Part shown: one piece after another, positions 60,810-64,000 of the stretch
Layout of the letters: every line of letters begins with the position of its first letter
How positions within the stretch are numbered: position 1 is the first letter of the stretch
Assembly (NCBI GenBank): GCA_023460975.1
Contig: JAEWOG010000026.1
Location: forward strand, 16,772 to 80,771
Direction of reading: 5' to 3'
From: Actinomycetes bacterium
GTDB taxonomy: Bacteria; Actinomycetota; Actinomycetes; Propionibacteriales; Nocardioidaceae
Length of the DNA: 64,000 nt
The notes under the pieces: model-generated
The model's input: only the letters and a program-made list of their open reading frames with translations
Told to the model about the DNA's origin: nothing
The model's database searches: none
Position numbers and translations under genes: made by a program

Positions 60810-61466
60810 TCAGGCCTCCTGCTTCTTGGCAGCCGAGCGGATGATGACCAGGCCGCCACGGACGCCGGGGACGGCACCCTTGAGCAGGATCAGGCCCTTC
60901 TCGGCGTCGACGGCGTGAACCGTCACGTTCTGGGTGGTGACCGTGTCGTTACCCATGCGACCCGACATGCGGGTGCCCTTGAAGACGCGGCCGGGCGTTG
61001 CGCAGGCGCCGATGGAACCGGGCTTGCGGTGGTTGCGGTGAGCACCGTGCGAGGCGGAGACACCCGCGAAGCCGTGGCGCTTCATCGTTCCCGCGAAGCC
61101 CTTGCCCTTGCTGGTGCCGGTGACGTCGATGACGTCGCCCGCGGCGAAGGTGTCAACGGCGAGCTCCTGGCCCACGGTGTACGTCGAGGCGTCCGCGGTG
61201 CGGATCTCCACGACGTGGCGACGCGGCGTCACGCCGGCCTTCTCGAAGTGACCGGCATCAGGCTTGTTCACCTTGCGTGCCTCGATCTCACCGAAGCCGA
61301 CCTGAATGGCGTTGTAGCCGTCGGTCTCGGGGCCGCGGACCTGGGTCACCACATTGGTGCCGGCCGCGATCACGGTCACGGGGACGACGCGGTTGTTCTC
61401 GTCCCAGAACTGGGTCATGCCGAGCTTCGTGCCCAGCAGGCCCTTCACGTTGCGTTCGAAAGTCAT
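60810..61466 (-). CDS. rplC: 50S ribosomal protein L3
   Basis: 218 residues: VKGLLGTKLGMTQFWDENNRVVPVTVIAAGTNVVTQVRGPETDGYNAIQVGFG, and the loop KGKGFAGTMKRHGFAGVSASHGAHRNHRKPGSIGACATPGRVFKGTRMSGRMGNDTVT, which approaches the peptidyl-transferase centre. Two bases before rplD; 11 bp after rpsJ. Confidence 0.97.
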   Translation of the reverse strand: MTFERNVKGLLGTKLGMTQFWDENNRVVPVTVIAAGTNVVTQVRGPETDGYNAIQVGFGEIEARKVNKPDAGHFEKAGVTPRRHVVEIRTADASTYTVGQELAVDTFAAGDVIDVTGTSKGKGFAGTMKRHGFAGVSASHGAHRNHRKPGSIGACATPGRVFKGTRMSGRMGNDTVTTQNVTVHAVDAEKGLILLKGAVPGVRGGLVIIRSAAKKQEA

Positions 61467-61477
61467 GTCAACCAGCC

Positions 61478-61786
61478 TCAGAGCTTGATCTCGATGTCGA
61501 CGCCGGCAGGCAGGTCGAGTCGCATGAGCGAGTCGACGGTCTTCGGCGTCGGGTCGATGATGTCGATCAGGCGCTTGTGCGTGCGCATCTCGAAGTGCTC
61601 GCGCGAGTCCTTGTACTTGTGGGGCGAGCGAATGACGCAGTACACGTTCTTCTCGGTCGGCAGCGGCACGGGGCCGGCGACCTTGGCACCCGTACGGGTG
61701 ACGGTGTCCACGATCTTGCGCGCCGAGGTGTCGATCACCTCGTGGTCATAGGCCTTGAGCCTGATGCGGATCTTCTGTCCCGCCAT
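61478..61786 (-). CDS. rpsJ: 30S ribosomal protein S10
   Basis: 102 residues from ATG 61786: MAGQKIRIRLKAYDHEVIDTSARKIVDTVTRTGAKVAGPVPLPTEKNVYCVIRSPHKYKDSREHFEMRTHKRLIDI. It binds the 30S head and, with NusB, acts in antitermination. First gene of the S10 operon; tuf and fusA, often upstream, are not in the window, since the next gene right is divergent. Confidence 0.97.
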   Translation of the reverse strand: MAGQKIRIRLKAYDHEVIDTSARKIVDTVTRTGAKVAGPVPLPTEKNVYCVIRSPHKYKDSREHFEMRTHKRLIDIIDPTPKTVDSLMRLDLPAGVDIEIKL

Positions 61787-62201
61787 AGGTCTCTCTCGTC
61801 CTCTTCGATCAAGTACGCCTGGGGCGTACCGCGTACTGGTCTGTGTCTCGGCGCTGGTCCCGGGTGGGTCGGCACCGCCTGTCTCTCCACCACCCCGACC
61901 CCCGCGGTCGGGCGTGTCGCGCATTTTATTCGCGACTCCCCCGCGGGAGTGTGATGCTCTGGGGTGGCACCTGGCGGTTCGCCAGGCTGATCGGGTCTCC
62001 GGTCCAGCGGGGCTGGCACGCGCGGCGCACACAGACGACTGGCTCGAAATCAAGGAGACGCGATTCAGTAGTCAAGATGTGCCGCACCCCGGCGACCCGC
62101 CGGAGCAACTTCGCTATCTTGGCAGACGTTGCACAGTCCCACCAAATCGGTTCGCGCCATGTAGTGGTGTGGTGAGGCAGATCACATCTAGCGTGTGCGC
62201 C
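61787..62201. other. divergent intergenic region between rpsJ and the DapB-like gene
   Basis: 415 bp. On the minus strand TAAAAT (61923-61928) is the best -10 for the S10 operon, giving a leader of about 130 nt. It lies in the loop of an inverted repeat GTCGCG (61916-61921) / CGCGAC (61931-61936), a possible operator. No gene is seen; the frame open on the plus strand through this region has no homology before 62202. Confidence 0.45.
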
Positions 62202-63308
62202 ATGTCGAACGAGAACCTGTTCTATTCCGCGCCTGAGGGCGCGACGATCCCTGTGGTTGTCTGGGGCACGGGCAACATGGGCCGCGCCGCCATCCGGTCG
62301 GTGTGCGAGAACCCGGCCCTACGACTCAGCGCCGTGATCACCTCCTCCGCTGAGCGCGCGGGAGTCGACGCCGCCACCATCGCCGGGTTGGCCTCGGAGA
62401 CCGGCGTGGTCGCCAGCACCGACGTCGAGGCCGCCCTGGGCACCTTGGAGGGTGCCGGCGCGGTGGCGTACATGTGCTCGGGCGAGCTGCGACCCGATGA
62501 CGCCGTGATCGACATGGCGCGCGCCCTGGCCGGCGGTGCGGTCGTGGTGAGCCCCTCGGTCTACCCCCTCTACGACCACCGCAGTGCCCCCGACGAGATC
62601 CGCGATCCGATCGCCAAGGCGTGCGAAGCCGGCAACTCTGCCTTCTTCGCCTCCGGCATCGACCCCGGCTGGGGCAACGACCTGCTGCCGCTCATGGCGA
62701 CCTCCCTGGCCGGACGCGTCGACGAGCTGCGCTGCCAGGAGATCTTCGACTACTCCTCCTACGACGCCCCGGACTCGGTGCGCTACATCGTCGGCTTCGG
62801 CGAGCCGATGGACTACGAGCCGCCCATGGTGGCCCCCGGGATCCCCTCCATGGTGTGGGGCGGCCAGGTGCGCCTCATCGCTCGCGCGCTGGGAGTGGAG
62901 GTCAGCGAACTGCGCGAGGAGGTCGAGCGGGTTCCCCTCGAGCGCGACGTCACCAACTCGATGGGCCTGTTCCCCGCCGGCTCCCAGGGCGGGCTGAGGT
63001 TCGAGGTCCAGGGCATCGTCGACGGCGAGGCGCGGATCATCGTTGAGCACGTCACCCGCATCGCCGGCGACGTGGCGCCCCAGTGGCCCCAGGCCGCCGA
63101 CGGCGAGAGCGCCCACCAGGTCGTCATCGAGGGCACGCCGAGCCTGAAGCTGTCCATCGAGGCAGTCGCCGAGGGCGGCAACCGCTCGGCTGGGGGCAAC
63201 CAGACCGCAGCCAACCGGCTCGTCAACGCCATCGGCTGGCTGCGCGGAGCCGAGGCCGGCCTGTACGACGGTCTCCAGGTGCCGCTGAGCCCGGGGCTGG
63301 GCCGATGA
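62202..63308 (+). CDS. DapB-like NAD(P)-binding dehydrogenase/reductase
   Basis: 368 residues. N-terminal Rossmann motif VVVWGTGNMGRAAIRSVCENPALRLSAVI (about 17-45) and the mid-domain pattern of dihydrodipicolinate-reductase-like and diaminopimelate-dehydrogenase-like proteins (ASGIDPGWGNDLLPLMATSLAGRVDELRCQEIFDYSSYDAPD). It is longer than true DapB (about 250) and lacks the DapB catalytic HHxxK motif, so lysine synthesis is unlikely. Start ATG 62202 has no clear SD. It overlaps the AhpD-like gene by ATGA. Confidence 0.75.
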   Translation: MSNENLFYSAPEGATIPVVVWGTGNMGRAAIRSVCENPALRLSAVITSSAERAGVDAATIAGLASETGVVASTDVEAALGTLEGAGAVAYMCSGELRPDDAVIDMARALAGGAVVVSPSVYPLYDHRSAPDEIRDPIAKACEAGNSAFFASGIDPGWGNDLLPLMATSLAGRVDELRCQEIFDYSSYDAPDSVRYIVGFGEPMDYEPPMVAPGIPSMVWGGQVRLIARALGVEVSELREEVERVPLERDVTNSMGLFPAGSQGGLRFEVQGIVDGEARIIVEHVTRIAGDVAPQWPQAADGESAHQVVIEGTPSLKLSIEAVAEGGNRSAGGNQTAANRLVNAIGWLRGAEAGLYDGLQVPLSPGLGR

Positions 63309-63802
63309 GCGGGCTGCGGGTCGAGGTCCCGGACGGCAAGGACCCCATCGGCTACGTCTGGGGCGAGATGGTTCCCGGGATCGGCCCGGCGGCCGCGACG
63401 CTGGCCATGAGCGTCTATGAGCACTCCACCCTGGGGTTGCGCGAGTTCGAGGCCGCCCGGCTGCGAATCGCCCAGATCAACGGGTGTCTGTTCTGCCAGG
63501 ACTGGCGCACCGAGCGTGAGGGCACCACGGTCGAGGCGAGTTTCGACGAGGCCGTGCGGGAGTGGCGTACGACAGAGGCCTTCGACGAGCGCACCCGCCT
63601 CGCAGCTGAGTACGCGGAGCGCTACGCCACCGACCACCACGCGATCGACGACGACTTCTGGCAGCGACTGGCCACGCACTACCAGGAGCGCGAGATCGTC
63701 GAACTGTCGATGTGCCTGGGATCGTGGCTCGCCTTCGGCCGCCTCAACCGGGTGCTCGGCCTCGACACCGCGTGCGTGCTGCCCGCCCACACCGAAGGCT
63801 GA
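63305..63802 (+). CDS. AhpD/carboxymuconolactone-decarboxylase-like protein
   Basis: 165 residues. The CMD-like helical core has STLGLREFEAARLRIAQINGCLFCQDWRT with a redox CxxC (CLFC), the hallmark of AhpD-type peroxidatic proteins, and ERTRLAAEYAERYATDHHAIDDDFW plus REIVELSMCLGSWLAFGRLNRVLGLD. ATG 63305 overlaps the dehydrogenase stop, so the two are co-translated and may work on the same substrate or in redox defence; no direct proof. Confidence 0.8.
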   Translation: MSGLRVEVPDGKDPIGYVWGEMVPGIGPAAATLAMSVYEHSTLGLREFEAARLRIAQINGCLFCQDWRTEREGTTVEASFDEAVREWRTTEAFDERTRLAAEYAERYATDHHAIDDDFWQRLATHYQEREIVELSMCLGSWLAFGRLNRVLGLDTACVLPAHTEG

Positions 63803-63848
63803 ACCAACTCGGCGTTTCCGGCTGGGTGTCCGTGGAAGGATTCGCCCC

Positions 63849-64000
63849 ATGAGCGACTTCCCGGCACCCGGCCAGCAGCCGCCCACGCCGCCACCGCCCG
63901 GTCATCCGGGCGCGTGGCCGCCCCCCGGCGCGGCCACGCCAGGTCCGTGGGGAGCGCCGCCCCCCGGCCAGTGGGCCGCTCCCCCGACGGGCCCGTGGGG
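63849..64000 (+). CDS. proline-rich N-terminus of a protein cut by the window edge
   Basis: Visible 50 residues: MSDFPAPGQQPPTPPPPGHP and similar Pro/Gly/Trp repeats. ATG 63849 has GGAAGGA 8 nt upstream. Such N-termini commonly precede membrane domains (DUF4190, RDD) in actinobacteria, but the rest is not in the window, so no function is assigned. Confidence 0.65.
   Translation, partial: MSDFPAPGQQPPTPPPPGHPGAWPPPGAATPGPWGAPPPGQWAAPPTGPW

Overview
The window is high-G+C DNA with actinobacterial gene content and order. Evidence includes an actinobacterial-type S10-spc-alpha ribosomal region, a MoxR/DUF58/transglutaminase-like cluster, a 13E12-type DUF222/HNH gene, a maleylpyruvate-isomerase-like gene, and copies of a GGTCGAGCYTGTCGAGACC intergenic repeat. 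A member of the Nocardioidaceae (Nocardioides or a relative) is my best guess; this is inference from gene content and style, not a database match. No rRNA, tRNA or CRISPR array was seen.

The backbone is the ribosomal super-cluster, read leftwards on the minus strand from about 61.8 kb to 0: rpsJ-rplC-rplD-rplW-rplB-rpsS-rplV-rpsC-rplP-rpmC-rpsQ / rplN-rplX-rplE-rpsN-rpsH-rplF-rplR-rpsE-rpmD-rplO-secY-adk-map / infA-rpmJ-rpsM-rpsK-rpsD-rpoA-rplQ / truA / rplM-rpsI (cut by the left edge). The family order is kept, but three non-ribosomal blocks interrupt it: map|infA (about 15.5 kb), rplQ|truA (about 4.1 kb) and truA|rplM (about 24 kb).

Block map|infA (33.9-49.2 kb) is a cell-envelope and signalling block. 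terC lies under a yybP-ykoY-type manganese riboswitch. A plus-strand pair, an FHA protein and a Ser/Thr kinase, diverges from a minus-strand group: a 2088-residue membrane-anchored Ig-like/fibronectin-III protein, a MoxR AAA+ ATPase, a DUF58 protein and a TgpA-type transglutaminase-like membrane protein whose catalytic residues look substituted. Block rplQ|truA (25.8-29.8 kb) holds a 5'-truncated acyl-CoA synthetase, an ArsR-SRPBCC-maleylpyruvate-isomerase-like operon with two matching operator palindromes, a repeat cluster and a PfkB kinase.

Block truA|rplM (1.1-24.3 kb) starts with ordinary genes: citrate synthase, an HtrA-type protease, an orphan peptide-binding lipoprotein, an ABC-F ATPase, an SDR and a cytochrome P450. 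Between 10 and 24 kb it is worn accessory DNA: an internally deleted sulfatase, a ROK regulator and an SDR that both lost their N-termini at one deletion junction, a RidA fragment, a hemerythrin, an ECF sigma factor coupled to an unknown acidic protein, VapBC with a clear operator palindrome, an ApeA-like (HEPN) candidate defence protein, an IS110 element with a structured leader that could be its bridge RNA, and a 13E12-type HNH protein. truA, a methyltransferase and a CoA-disulfide-reductase-like enzyme form an overlapping minus-strand operon.

At the right end, divergent from rpsJ, a DapB-like dehydrogenase and an AhpD-like protein are translationally coupled, followed by a proline-rich protein cut by the window edge.
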